64,000 bases of DNA from Vibrio maerlii (GCF_003415655.1 NZ_QRHC01000004.1:124001-188000); one strand, 5' to 3'. Positions 35,929 to 44,815 are shown, numbered from the stretch's first letter. Notes: generated from the letters alone by a model not told the origin. Numbers and translations: made by a program.

Positions 35929-37232
35929 TAGATAGACTCCTTGCGATGGCCAATCGAGGGGGCTAGATGCTTCTCGATGATATGCTTGTTAATAAACGTC
36001 TTTAGTGGTCTTAGTGCAGACGAAAAACAGAGCAAGAGCTGGGTATGTCTAGGCTGGTGGACGGTTAGTTTTGAATTGAGTAACTCAAGATACTCATGTT
36101 CCATCGAGTTGCTGTTTGCTTTCAAAGTGAAGCAAGCTAAGGCTTTCTTGTGGGCGTAATAAGCCAGTGTTTTGCTAAAATCAGCGTTATCGAGAAGTTG
36201 CTGAATGGAGGTTACAAGCTGTTTGTCATTGTCGAATAGCAATCCGGTTTGGTTATGACAGACAACCTCGGGTATACCTCCAACGGAAGGTGCAACGATG
36301 GGTAAGTGAGCCATGGCTGCTTCAACGAGTACCAGTCCAAATGCTTCGCTTCTGGCTCCACTTACAAACATAGTTGCACCTCCTTGTAGCCACTCCGAAA
36401 CTTTGGATTGTTCGCCTACAAGATGTACATATTTCTCAAGTCTTTCTGATGCTATCTGAGCTTCAAGTTGAGGCCGCTCTGTTCCTTCACCAATGATAAC
36501 AAGATGAGTAGAGGTACCCTTTTTAGCTAAGACATTGACTGCATTGATGAGTCTATCGAAGCCTTTACGATGAATTAGGGAACCTACACTGATCAAGATA
36601 GGATGATCATCTTTAATCTCAAGTTTCTCTCTGATTGAGAGTTTTGATTTGTTTTGGGTTGGAATACCGTTGTAGATTGTTGATAGCTGTTTCGTTGGAA
36701 AGCCCTCATTGATAAGACTCTGGCTCACTGCGTTGCTGACACCTACGATCTTAGGGCTCAAGTGAAGAAGTAATGACAAACGATCTCGTAGATTGTAGTG
36801 ACAGTGTAACTGTGTAAAGTAAGGGATACGTTTTGCATGTGCCGCGATAGAGACCCATTGGTTAGGCGCTGCACTATTCACATGAATGAGGTCGATGCTT
36901 TCTGAGTCAATGATTTGTTTGGTACGGCGCACCAGGCGTATTGTCGAATAGCAATCAAACTTGGGAGTATTCCAGCCAAATAGGAGGGAGAACGGCTCAT
37001 AGTAGCTCTTGATGTTTAGCGATTCGGCTTTCTTGTGTAGAGGTTGATTGTTGGTCCACAAGATAGGGTGAAACTGTGCACTGAGAGAGCTCATAAGGTT
37101 GATGAGGCAAACCTCGCTTCCTCTGAGCCATTGGTCGCCATAATGAACAAACAAAATGTTCTTCTTTTCTTGAAGAGTATCTTTGTTCTTATCCCTTTCA
37201 CTTTGTGTCACAGATCTTGGTGTGCTGTTCAT
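35928..37232 (-). CDS. sypI: Glycosyltransferase family 4 (SypI)
   Basis: A predicted 434-residue GT-B transferase. The core starts at NILFVHYGDQWLRGSEVCLINLM. The donor domain shows SVGSLIHRKGFDRLINAV and the E-x7-E motif in SEAFGLVLVEAAMAHLPIV. The ATG at 37232 is chosen because AAAGG precedes it by eight bases. The longer frame starts with TTG at 37283, inside the sigma-54 promoter and upstream of the expected transcript start, and is therefore excluded. It is first in the sypIJKL unit. Confidence 0.88.
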   Translation of the reverse strand: MNSTPRSVTQSERDKNKDTLQEKKNILFVHYGDQWLRGSEVCLINLMSSLSAQFHPILWTNNQPLHKKAESLNIKSYYEPFSLLFGWNTPKFDCYSTIRLVRRTKQIIDSESIDLIHVNSAAPNQWVSIAAHAKRIPYFTQLHCHYNLRDRLSLLLHLSPKIVGVSNAVSQSLINEGFPTKQLSTIYNGIPTQNKSKLSIREKLEIKDDHPILISVGSLIHRKGFDRLINAVNVLAKKGTSTHLVIIGEGTERPQLEAQIASERLEKYVHLVGEQSKVSEWLQGGATMFVSGARSEAFGLVLVEAAMAHLPIVAPSVGGIPEVVCHNQTGLLFDNDKQLVTSIQQLLDNADFSKTLAYYAHKKALACFTLKANSNSMEHEYLELLNSKLTVHQPRHTQLLLCFSSALRPLKTFINKHIIEKHLAPSIGHRKESI

Positions 37233-37279
37233 AAACCTAACCTTTAAACTGACTTTGATTTCTTTCTTAATAGATAAGA

Positions 37280-37294
37280 GCAAACCAAGTGCCA
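37280..37294 (-). promoter_or_regulatory. Sigma-54 promoter of sypIJKL
   Basis: Minus strand TGGCAC-TTGGT-TTGC, an exact match to the -24/-12 consensus. The predicted start lies about 35 bases before the sypI ATG. Confidence 0.85.
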
Positions 37295-37341
37295 GTTATA
37301 AGCTATTGATATATTTAGGTTTAATTTCTTTTGGTGTTTAA

Positions 37342-37356
37342 TTCTCAAATTGAGAT
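37342..37356. promoter_or_regulatory. SypG-type enhancer site upstream of sypI
   Basis: TTCTCA-AAT-TGAGAT has one mismatch in the right arm and is centred about 56 bp upstream of the -24 element. Confidence 0.7.
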
Positions 37357-37396
37357 TCAAATCTAGAGCCTTGAAGCAGAAGAAAATCGGATTTGA

Positions 37397-38551
37397 TTAG
37401 CTGTGGTATAACTTGAGAACTTGAGGAATAACGGCTTCCGTAGAGAAGTTTGAAGACACGGTATTTCGAGCTGAGCGTTGAATGATATTTAGCTCATTCT
37501 GAGAAAGGGATAGATAGGACTGTAACTTTGTTGAAAGAGAGCTCATATCCGATGCAATCCACCCGTTTTTTTGATCTTCGATTAGGTTAACAATTGCGCC
37601 AACGTTCAAAGAGAGAATGGGAATACCTCGCGCCATCGCTTCAATGGCCGTCATTGGTAACCCTTCAAAGCGAGAGGTAATCACTAGTAGGTCAATCTCA
37701 CCCCAACACTGTGCCATGTTGGTTTGAAAACCTGCAAAGCGGACATTGTCGCTAGCAAGGCTAGTGAGTTCATCACGCATATCCCCATCGCCATATAGTG
37801 TGAATGTGACTTCAAGGTGTTCTTGGGCAAGCTTGATGAATCGGTCAGGTCCTTTTTCATGACTTAGACGTCCAACAAAGGCGACGTGCTGACGAGTGGT
37901 GCCAGTTTGACTCTCAGAAACTAAATCAGGCATCGTAATAAAGTTATTTAGTACGTGACTTTTGGCGGGGACTTTACTTTGTATCGTTTGGCTAACACTT
38001 AAGCGTTGATCAGATAAAAAAGCAGAGTAGCGGTCAAGACGGTCGTACCATTTCACTCGGCCGACAGGGGTTTCACCGGCATGAAAGGTAGTAAGTTGAG
38101 AGAAGCTCGAACCTAACATGAGTTTACACAGCTTACTGAAAATACTCGCCTTATAACCGTGAGCATGCACAACTGACGGTTGGAAAGTGCGAATCGAAAT
38201 CAGCAGTTGCTTGAGAGGGCTAGGTAATGGCTTGTTGGAATGAACGGTCACTGCATTCACAGATTGGGTGTAGAGGTCTTCGACATAACTATACGGAATG
38301 TCTAGAGCTTTGAGTTTGTCGATTATTGCTGAAGGTTTGCCGTACCTAGCTAACAATACGACTCGAACCTGTTGGTTAAATTGCTTAAGGCCGTTAGCAA
38401 GCTCGACCACATGGGTCTCTATTCCGCCATAGGTGAGACTATCGATTAAGATCCATAGCTCACCTTTTGTTCGACAAGCGTTCTGGGTTTCGGAAGAACC
38501 CAAATTTGCAGAAGAGCTTGGGGCCAGAGCATCAGCCTTGCAACTGCTCAT
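37397..38551 (-). CDS. sypH: Glycosyltransferase family 4 (SypH)
   Basis: A predicted 384-residue GT-B transferase. The Rossmann core begins LWILIDSLTYGGIETHVVELA (about residue 30). The donor half contains VGRLSHEKGPDRFIKLA and the E-x7-E motif in FEGLPMTAIEAMARGIP. The ATG at 38551 has GGGAAG upstream and overlaps sypG by 20 bp. The next in-frame ATG upstream would overlap sypG by 89 bp. It is cotranscribed with sypG; the next gene, sypI, has its own promoter. Confidence 0.87.
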   Translation of the reverse strand: MSSCKADALAPSSSANLGSSETQNACRTKGELWILIDSLTYGGIETHVVELANGLKQFNQQVRVVLLARYGKPSAIIDKLKALDIPYSYVEDLYTQSVNAVTVHSNKPLPSPLKQLLISIRTFQPSVVHAHGYKASIFSKLCKLMLGSSFSQLTTFHAGETPVGRVKWYDRLDRYSAFLSDQRLSVSQTIQSKVPAKSHVLNNFITMPDLVSESQTGTTRQHVAFVGRLSHEKGPDRFIKLAQEHLEVTFTLYGDGDMRDELTSLASDNVRFAGFQTNMAQCWGEIDLLVITSRFEGLPMTAIEAMARGIPILSLNVGAIVNLIEDQKNGWIASDMSSLSTKLQSYLSLSQNELNIIQRSARNTVSSNFSTEAVIPQVLKLYHS

Positions 38552-40067
38552 CTTCCGCTTCCCACTGCTGTTTTTTACGGTAAACCGTTGATGGGCTGAG
38601 ATCGAGTAATACCGCGGCATTCAACACATTGCCATCGCATGCCTTTATTGCGTTTTGAATGGTTTCACGCTCTACTTGCCACATAGGTTTTATCTTTACG
38701 GTATCAACCATCTCGTTGTTATCTGGAGAATGTTGCTGTGGTTCCTCTACTTGAGCTACGGAATCCACACTTGAGTTTGGATTCATACCTTGGCCGAAAG
38801 GTTGAGCAGTCATAGCCTCAGGCTGCAGATACACAGGTTCTGGGTTGAGTACTGGCTTTGGCGGCGGGTTGTCCACTTTAGGCGTGGTTTTGACTATTGG
38901 TCGATTGAGAGGGGCAGGTAAGTGGCTGATCTCTACTTTGGCTCCGTCGTTTAAAACAACGATATTCCTGACAATATTTTGTAGCTGGCGAACGTTACCA
39001 GGCCAGTTGTAGCTAGAAATCACTTTTTCAGCATCGGCAGTGATGCCCGTGAATTTCTTACCATCTTGTTTGGCGTACACCTTCACAAAGTGCTTAGCGA
39101 GTGTCGCTATATCTTTGCCACGCTCGCGAAGTGGTGGCATATCGATTGGAATCACGTGCACACGATAATACAAGTCTTCTCTGAATCGGCCTTCTTCAAC
39201 CTCTTTCAAAGGATCACGGTTGGTCGCACATATAATACGCACATCGACTTTCATTTCTCGGCTTCCACCAAGCGGTGTAAATGTCCCCGTCTGTAAGAAA
39301 CGCAGCAGTTTTTTCTGCATTTCGAGTTCCATTTCACACAACTCATCAAGGAACAAAGTTCCGCCATTGGCTTGCATTGCAGCACCTTTGCGGTCAGTAG
39401 TTGCGCCTGTAAACGCACCTTTTACATGACCGAAGATCTCACTTTCCATGAGGTCACGTGGAATAGCACCACAGTTGATTGCAACAAATGGTTTGTTGGC
39501 TCTGTTACTCTCGCGATGAATAGCTTCTGCACAAACTTCTTTACCTGTACCGCTTTCGCCATTAATGAAGACGCTAGCAGTTGTTGGTGCTGCCGATTCA
39601 ATGATTTTGTAGACTGCTTGCATAGGCAAACTTGAACCAATAAAACCATGGAAGTTATTCCGGTCGAATTTGGTTTCTAGGTTATTGACGAGGTTTTCTA
39701 GCTTGGCGCGTTTCAGGTGAAGCTGAACCGAAGTCTTTAAGCGATCGGCTTGAATGGGCTTTTCGAGGAAGTCATCCGCACCTTTTTGAATTAGGTTTAC
39801 TGCAACATCGACAGAGCCATGCGCGGTTGCAACGATAACAGAGGTAGGGAATTGATTTTCAACGATCCAATCCAGAATTTCTTCACCCGTGGTATCCGGC
39901 AGTTTTAGATCGAGAATGACAAGCTGCGGTTGTTGACGCTCTATAAACTGCTTGGCATCACGACCTGTTTCTACATGGAACAGGTCATAGGGTTCATCTT
40001 TGACGTATTGTTGATACAGAATGGCTAATGAATTTGAGTCTTCAACCAGTAATACTTTCGGCCTCAT
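38532..40067 (-). CDS. sypG: Sigma-54-dependent response regulator SypG
   Basis: A 511-residue NtrC-type activator. The receiver domain (1-120) has phospho-acceptor Asp53 in LVILDLKLPD and Lys103. The AAA+ domain (about 140-370) has Walker A GESGTGKE (170), GAFTGAT (217-223, the sigma-54 contact loop) and Walker B GGTLFLDE (235-242). A Pro/Gln-rich linker follows, then a Fis-type HTH (about 470-505, NVLNAAVLLDLSPSTVYRKK). In V. fischeri SypG activates the syp promoters. Five sigma-54 promoters with a shared inverted-repeat site in this window fit that. All key residues are present. The neighbour Hpt protein is its likely phosphodonor. Confidence 0.95.
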   Translation of the reverse strand: MRPKVLLVEDSNSLAILYQQYVKDEPYDLFHVETGRDAKQFIERQQPQLVILDLKLPDTTGEEILDWIVENQFPTSVIVATAHGSVDVAVNLIQKGADDFLEKPIQADRLKTSVQLHLKRAKLENLVNNLETKFDRNNFHGFIGSSLPMQAVYKIIESAAPTTASVFINGESGTGKEVCAEAIHRESNRANKPFVAINCGAIPRDLMESEIFGHVKGAFTGATTDRKGAAMQANGGTLFLDELCEMELEMQKKLLRFLQTGTFTPLGGSREMKVDVRIICATNRDPLKEVEEGRFREDLYYRVHVIPIDMPPLRERGKDIATLAKHFVKVYAKQDGKKFTGITADAEKVISSYNWPGNVRQLQNIVRNIVVLNDGAKVEISHLPAPLNRPIVKTTPKVDNPPPKPVLNPEPVYLQPEAMTAQPFGQGMNPNSSVDSVAQVEEPQQHSPDNNEMVDTVKIKPMWQVERETIQNAIKACDGNVLNAAVLLDLSPSTVYRKKQQWEAEDEQLQG

Positions 40068-40145
40068 ACTACTTCCTTGTTCTTACGTTCTTTTTATTAG
40101 TTGTTTTTTAACCTAGCGTGACGTGTTGCCTAGGGTGGTGAAAGG

Positions 40146-40622
40146 CTAGCCCTGTTGCAATCGTGTTTGTATCGCGAGTAGAGCCTCTCGTGACGTCTTA
40201 GCAAGTTCTTCGAGTTCGTTTCGAAATGGTAATGCTTCTTGAGGTGCACCATTTAAGCATGAAGCTTCCATTTTGCGTGCAAGCAGCCCCAGCGCGGTTG
40301 CGCCCATGGCAAGCGATGTGCTGCCTAGAGTATGAGTTTCGAATTCTAAGGTTTGATAGTCATCGGCATCAATCGCGTTGACGATGTTTTGAGTGCGCAG
40401 CTCAGATTCCTCAAGATAGCTTTCGATCAGCATCGGAAGTACCTCTAAGCTCGTATCTTTAATAATTTGTTCAATCGTTTCTTGATTGATGAGATTGGCT
40501 TCTGAATTCCCTGCCATGGTTCTCTCCTTCGGTGGATCGTTCAACGAATCAAGTTCTTGTTCTAACTGTAGATCACTTGTGTCGTTTGAGTTCCAAATCT
40601 TTCTTACCCATGTTTTTATCAT
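40146..40622 (-). CDS. Stand-alone Hpt (histidine phosphotransfer) protein in the sypE-sypF position
   Basis: A 158-residue protein with an Hpt domain at about 45-150. The phospho-accepting His97 lies in FETHTLGSTSLAMGATALG. There is no kinase, receiver or membrane segment. In V. fischeri this position holds sypE and sypF, and the Hpt domain of SypF is what passes phosphate to SypG. Here only the Hpt remains as a separate gene, 78 bp before sypG. A second possible start at 40517 (Met36) has a perfect AAGGAG six bases upstream and would give 123 residues with the whole Hpt domain. The first start has a weaker AAGGTG. It probably links hybrid kinases such as HahK to SypG. Confidence 0.85.
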   Translation of the reverse strand: MIKTWVRKIWNSNDTSDLQLEQELDSLNDPPKERTMAGNSEANLINQETIEQIIKDTSLEVLPMLIESYLEESELRTQNIVNAIDADDYQTLEFETHTLGSTSLAMGATALGLLARKMEASCLNGAPQEALPFRNELEELAKTSREALLAIQTRLQQG

Positions 40623-40674
40623 CTTTTTAACACCTTAGTCACTCAATTCTTGTCGATAATGCGAATGTCGTATG

Positions 40675-41388
40675 TCAAATCGCGTGATGGAATAAAGAAT
40701 TTTGTTGCATAGCGCTTTTTAGCTTGTTTTTAATCCGATTTGGTAACCATCTAGGGAGTGAGTTAGAAGTTAAAATGGCTTCTAAGAAACTTTGCTGCCG
40801 GAAGTGGTTCAGAGCCACGCCAACAAAAGGACAACCGCATGATGAGAGTTGTTCAAGAGAATATTGAACGTCTTCCGATGAACTCAGCCCCCCAGCAACA
40901 ACGAGTGTCGTAGCATCACAACAACTGGCGATGACGGGAGTTGGGATATTGGCTTGATTGCACTGGGTTAGCGGGGTGGTATCAAATACGATGCGATCAT
41001 AATTATCCTGCCATTTTATAATACTTCCGCTTAACGATACTGGGTCTCGATAGGGCATCTGATCTGGTCGGCGTATCGGCGCCGAAATGCCAGAAAAAAC
41101 TTGATGACTCTCAATGTGCTCGACTAACTCGATGGCATTTGATTGAGCTGGCGATGTGAACGAGTCAATAGATACTAAGGGAAATGGCTTGAAGCTTGGG
41201 TTGAACAGGTTGAAATCCACATATAGCGTTCGATAGCCAGCTAATAGGTAGCGTTCAGTCAGCGCCATTGCAAGGGATGTTGTTCCTGAGCTTGCCTTGT
41301 CAGAGGTCATGCAAATTGACTTACATCCCTTAAGTTCTAAATGGATGAATAACTGCTCAACCTCGGCATGGGTGCTTAAAATAGTCAT
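40675..41388 (-). CDS. sypD: CpsD/MinD-like P-loop protein with degenerate Walker A (SypD)
   Basis: A 237-residue protein of the BY-kinase/ParA-MinD-like group that in syp loci follows the export protein. The signature-lysine P-loop is altered: K31-A-S-S-G35-T-T, so the usual second lysine before Thr is Thr36. A Walker A'-like LYVDFNLFNPS is at about 55-65. There is no C-terminal tyrosine cluster, the autophosphorylation tail of true BY-kinases. It may regulate SypO or SypC without being a full tyrosine kinase. The ATG overlaps the sypC stop (TAATG), with AGGAG eight bases upstream. Confidence 0.8.
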   Translation of the reverse strand: MTILSTHAEVEQLFIHLELKGCKSICMTSDKASSGTTSLAMALTERYLLAGYRTLYVDFNLFNPSFKPFPLVSIDSFTSPAQSNAIELVEHIESHQVFSGISAPIRRPDQMPYRDPVSLSGSIIKWQDNYDRIVFDTTPLTQCNQANIPTPVIASCCDATTLVVAGGLSSSEDVQYSLEQLSSCGCPFVGVALNHFRQQSFLEAILTSNSLPRWLPNRIKNKLKSAMQQNSLFHHAI

Positions 41389-43505
41389 TACAGCGCTCCT
41401 ATTAGTACAATGGTCGTAGCAATCTTAAGGACATCATCTAGGCCGCTTCTTGCTTTCTCCATAAAGCTGTCGCGTTGGTGGGGAACATAGATGGTGTCGC
41501 CAGCGCGTAACACTGGTAGTTTGCGGAAGTTCGCAGTTTTGCTGAACTCAACTAGGTCGAAGGTGACGGCTTGGCTTTGACAACATGACATGTTCACTAC
41601 GCTGATTTTCTCTAGGTAAGCTTGCTCGTGTGGACCGCCAGCTTCAGCGAGTAGGTCTAGGATGGTCATGTTGTCATCAAACACGTAACGACCTGGTTTG
41701 TTTACGGCGCCTAGAACACGCACCGTTGATTCTTTTGAGCGATCTAACCAGTTTTTGTCTTTCTCTGGGATGTAAATGGTATCACCTGTGGTTACTGAAG
41801 GTAGCAGCGACTCATCACCTGTTTCGAAGTAAAGCGATAGGTTTAGCTTGCTTACCTTTGAGTAAGATTTATCGCGGTGCGTAATGCGGATATTGTGGAT
41901 ATCGGCATCTTTAGTTGGCCCATCCGCTGCAGATAGTATGTCTAGGAAATGCATCTCTTTGGTAAAGCGGTAACGACCAGGTGCATTGACTTGACCAAAG
42001 ACATAGATAGAAGCATCTGAACTCTGGCGAACCCACTGAGATTTGTTGTCAGAGGGATCTTGTGGCAGGTCATGTACTCGAACAATTGAGCCGGCAGAAA
42101 TATGAGGCAGTTGTGATTTCAGGGCGCCATTTTTAATGAATGCATCCAAATCAAAGACCACAGTCTTACCACCGCTAGTGACGACCTCAATTGTCGTCGT
42201 ATCTGCGCGAAGTGTCGGACCACCCACGTGTGCTAGTAGGTCCATCAAGTCCATTTCATTAGACCACTCGATACGACCAGGACGAACCACTTCACCAATT
42301 ACGCTAACGGCGCGGTTCGGTGCAACCTTCAGCCAAGACTTCTCGTTCATGTCTGTTTTTTCAGGGACAAAGATAGCGTCACCTGGTTCGATTTGTGGAG
42401 GGCGAGCTCCGGCTAGGCCTTCGGTAAACGCGGTTAGGTCAAAGTTTTGTACACGACCATTGGCCTTGATTACGCGAATCTGACGAGACTCAGCAAAACG
42501 GGTTGGACCACCAGCATTAGCTAGAATGTCCATGAAAGTAGCCCCTTTATTGCCTTGGAAAGCACCCGGAGCGGCCACTTCACCCATTACATATACTGTG
42601 TTTGAGCCTGATTTGATCTCTTCTTCCATCTTCGGAATAAAGACAGTCGCACCTTTTGAAAGGGTTGGTAGAAGTGATTGGTCGCCACTGTCTAAGTATT
42701 TTTTAAGGTTAAATAGAGTCGGAGTGTTGTTTGAGATAACACGGATTTGCTCGACGCTTGCGTAACGAGTTACACCACCTGAGCGCATGATGATGTCAAC
42801 AAGGTCCATGTCTTCTTTGTAGCTGAATGAGCCCGGCGCATTGACCTCACCGAATACCTTCACCGCTGAGCGTGAGTCGGCGCTGTCACCGGCGTTTGCA
42901 AGTTTAGCGGCATCAAATTCTTGCTCGATATTACCCACCATAGGTGATGCTGGAATGAACAGGCTGTCTAAAGACTTCAGCTTAGGCAACGAGTCAGAAT
43001 TACCTGTGTCTAAAAACTGTTTGTAGTTAAAGACCGTTTTGTCTTTACCGCGTTTAAGTTGCATTTTGTCAAGTTGTGCACCAGCGCGAAGCCCACCAGC
43101 GGCATACAATGCCATTTGTACTGTAGCCGTCTCTGGAAGTGTGTACTCCCCTGGGGACTGGACATAACCTTGAACAGAAATCAGGATTTGGCGTTCTGAC
43201 ACATAGATCTTTGCATTAGATACATCTCGAAACGCCTGTTTCAAGCTAGACCTGATAACCTTGTCCAGTTGGTCTTCTTCATATCCTGCTACGTAAACCT
43301 GACCGATTTCAGGTAGGTTGATTCGGCCGTTTTTATCGACTTGGAAACCGCGGTTAAGCGTTGGTTCGCCGGGTAGATTGACTTGAACAAGGTCACCAAT
43401 TTGAACAGGCTTTGCGTTAGCGATTGAAAGGCTAGCTACCCAAAGTACAACGAGAACAAGAGCCAAAATCGCGCGTTTAATTGAGTCGTTTCGTTTAGTA
43501 TTCAT
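41388..43505 (-). CDS. sypC: Large multi-SLBB polysaccharide export protein (SypC)
   Basis: A 705-residue exported protein. The signal peptide ends at SIANA. A Poly_export domain (about 33-105) precedes six SLBB-type repeats, starting near 110, 212, 306, 400, 500 and 597. Each contains a (V/I)xVxGxVxxPGxx core, as in VMGEVAAPGAF, VIGEVVRPGRI and VLGAVNKPGRY. A C-terminal hydrophobic segment ends the protein. It is much longer than the Wza type because of the SLBB number. It is predicted to form the outer-membrane or periplasm-spanning conduit for the Syp polysaccharide. It overlaps sypB by 11 bp. Confidence 0.92.
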   Translation of the reverse strand: MNTKRNDSIKRAILALVLVVLWVASLSIANAKPVQIGDLVQVNLPGEPTLNRGFQVDKNGRINLPEIGQVYVAGYEEDQLDKVIRSSLKQAFRDVSNAKIYVSERQILISVQGYVQSPGEYTLPETATVQMALYAAGGLRAGAQLDKMQLKRGKDKTVFNYKQFLDTGNSDSLPKLKSLDSLFIPASPMVGNIEQEFDAAKLANAGDSADSRSAVKVFGEVNAPGSFSYKEDMDLVDIIMRSGGVTRYASVEQIRVISNNTPTLFNLKKYLDSGDQSLLPTLSKGATVFIPKMEEEIKSGSNTVYVMGEVAAPGAFQGNKGATFMDILANAGGPTRFAESRQIRVIKANGRVQNFDLTAFTEGLAGARPPQIEPGDAIFVPEKTDMNEKSWLKVAPNRAVSVIGEVVRPGRIEWSNEMDLMDLLAHVGGPTLRADTTTIEVVTSGGKTVVFDLDAFIKNGALKSQLPHISAGSIVRVHDLPQDPSDNKSQWVRQSSDASIYVFGQVNAPGRYRFTKEMHFLDILSAADGPTKDADIHNIRITHRDKSYSKVSKLNLSLYFETGDESLLPSVTTGDTIYIPEKDKNWLDRSKESTVRVLGAVNKPGRYVFDDNMTILDLLAEAGGPHEQAYLEKISVVNMSCCQSQAVTFDLVEFSKTANFRKLPVLRAGDTIYVPHQRDSFMEKARSGLDDVLKIATTIVLIGAL

Positions 43506-44322
43506 TTTGGCCTCCCTGCGCGCTAGTCGAAACGATGTCGATGCTTACACGGCGATTAGTCAGTTTTATTGCGGCGGTCTCCCCTTCAAAAAGGGGTAAT
43601 GACTCACCGACAGAGTGAGTATGGATACGTGATGGTGCTAGTCCAAATATCGTTAGGTAACGCTCTACTTGTTTGGCGCGTCCCATCGCTAGTTGTTGGT
43701 TGTATTCAGCACTACCCGCCATGTCGGCATGGCCGGTAACGTTTAGGTTAAGTTGAGGGTGTTCCTTCAGAATATTCGCTGCTTCAGCTAGATGTCCCAT
43801 GTATTTGGGGTTGATTTCTGTTGAATCGATAGCGAATTGGTTATCGACGTTCAGTAGAGCGACAAGTTGTTCGATAACCGCAATCTCGCTTTGTAGCTTG
43901 TTTTGGTTTGGTGGGTCACAACGAGTTTGGCTAGTTACGTAATCGAGTTGTTGTTCCAGCTTAGTTAGGTTCTTTCTCAAAATGACAAGATCATTAGCAG
44001 CGTCTAATAACAGGTTTCCTTCAAGCTCTCGGGCAATACGGTTCTCTTTCGTTTTAGCTTGTACAACTGCGGCAGGAAAACACCATTCTGCTCCCTCACG
44101 AATCAGACTATCTAGTTGAAGGCGAGCAAGCTGCCAATCGAAGCGCAAGCCATGTTCAGGACCTAATGGTTCGTCAGGCATGACCGGTGAAAAGTCTGCC
44201 ATCGCTGTGTACTCACCAAGACCACCTTGCCCTTCATCTGGGTAGCTTGTACAGCCACTTCCAAGAAGAGCTAAGGCAATCGCTAATGTAGATAGTTGAG
44301 TTTTGTTTTTTATATTTTTCAT
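43495..44322 (-). CDS. sypB: OmpA-domain lipoprotein (SypB)
   Basis: A 275-residue lipoprotein. The lipobox LLGSGC (Cys24) is followed by Thr-Ser. The central region is helical (about 60-150). The C-terminal OmpA_C domain spans about 165-270 (FAIDSTEINPKYMGHLAEAANILKEHP, LNVTGHADMAGSAEYNQQLAMGRAKQVERYL, LTNRRVSIDIV). It is thought to anchor the export apparatus to peptidoglycan. The ATG has AGG about nine bases upstream. It lies 42 bp after sypA in the sypABCD unit. Confidence 0.9.
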   Translation of the reverse strand: MKNIKNKTQLSTLAIALALLGSGCTSYPDEGQGGLGEYTAMADFSPVMPDEPLGPEHGLRFDWQLARLQLDSLIREGAEWCFPAAVVQAKTKENRIARELEGNLLLDAANDLVILRKNLTKLEQQLDYVTSQTRCDPPNQNKLQSEIAVIEQLVALLNVDNQFAIDSTEINPKYMGHLAEAANILKEHPQLNLNVTGHADMAGSAEYNQQLAMGRAKQVERYLTIFGLAPSRIHTHSVGESLPLFEGETAAIKLTNRRVSIDIVSTSAQGGQNEY

Positions 44323-44364
44323 AAATCTTTACCTAGCCAAACCGAAACATCTAGTGAGCGTTGA

Positions 44365-44733
44365 TTAGTGAGTCAACTCAGCCATATGTGGCTCGCGAGT
44401 TTTGCTCTCAGTCGTTTCTGAAACGCTGTTTAGTGGGATTGCTTGGCCGATACGCAGCAGGTTCATCATTTTTAGCGGTTGCCCGTGGGCATGTTCAATA
44501 CGCATTGCTCGGTCGGTTTCGACGAGACGTTTGTATAGATAAACAATGGCGCCGATGCCTGAAGAATCGAGAAACTCAACGTGCTCTAGGTCAATCTCAA
44601 TCTCAGGATGGTGGTCGTTACTCAGAACATCATCGATCGTGATTTGAGCTTGTTTGCTTGATGAAGCGTCAAAGTCGCCAATTACGGTAAGAGTGAGTAG
44701 CTGTTCATTTGTATCGATTTTGCGCAGTTCCAT
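44365..44733 (-). CDS. sypA: Single-domain STAS protein (SypA)
   Basis: A 122-residue anti-sigma-antagonist-like STAS protein. The phosphorylatable-serine motif is DSSG at 56-59 in EFLDSSGIGAIVYLY, as in SpoIIAA relatives. In V. fischeri, SypA promotes biofilm formation and is controlled by the kinase/phosphatase SypE through this serine. SypE is not encoded here, although the motif is kept. The ATG has GGAG eight bases upstream. It is first in the sypABCD operon, directly behind a sigma-54 promoter. Confidence 0.9.
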   Translation of the reverse strand: MELRKIDTNEQLLTLTVIGDFDASSSKQAQITIDDVLSNDHHPEIEIDLEHVEFLDSSGIGAIVYLYKRLVETDRAMRIEHAHGQPLKMMNLLRIGQAIPLNSVSETTESKTREPHMAELTH

Positions 44734-44800
44734 AATGTTTACTCCGTTTCTTGGATATGGTTACAACGTGTAGTCATAACTTTCTTTCAAGGTATACAGA

Positions 44801-44815
44801 GCAGGGAATGTGCCA
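44801..44815 (-). promoter_or_regulatory. Sigma-54 promoter of sypABCD
   Basis: Minus strand TGGCAC-ATTCC-CTGC at standard spacing. The predicted start lies about 55 bases before sypA. Confidence 0.8.

Noticed and set aside
37233..37283. Longer SypI starting at TTG 37283
   Set aside because: It would begin inside the -12 element of the sypI promoter, upstream of the predicted transcript start.
42136..42483. 115-codon + strand ORF inside sypC
   Set aside because: It is the reverse shadow of the SLBB-coding region, with no ribosome site or recognisable protein.
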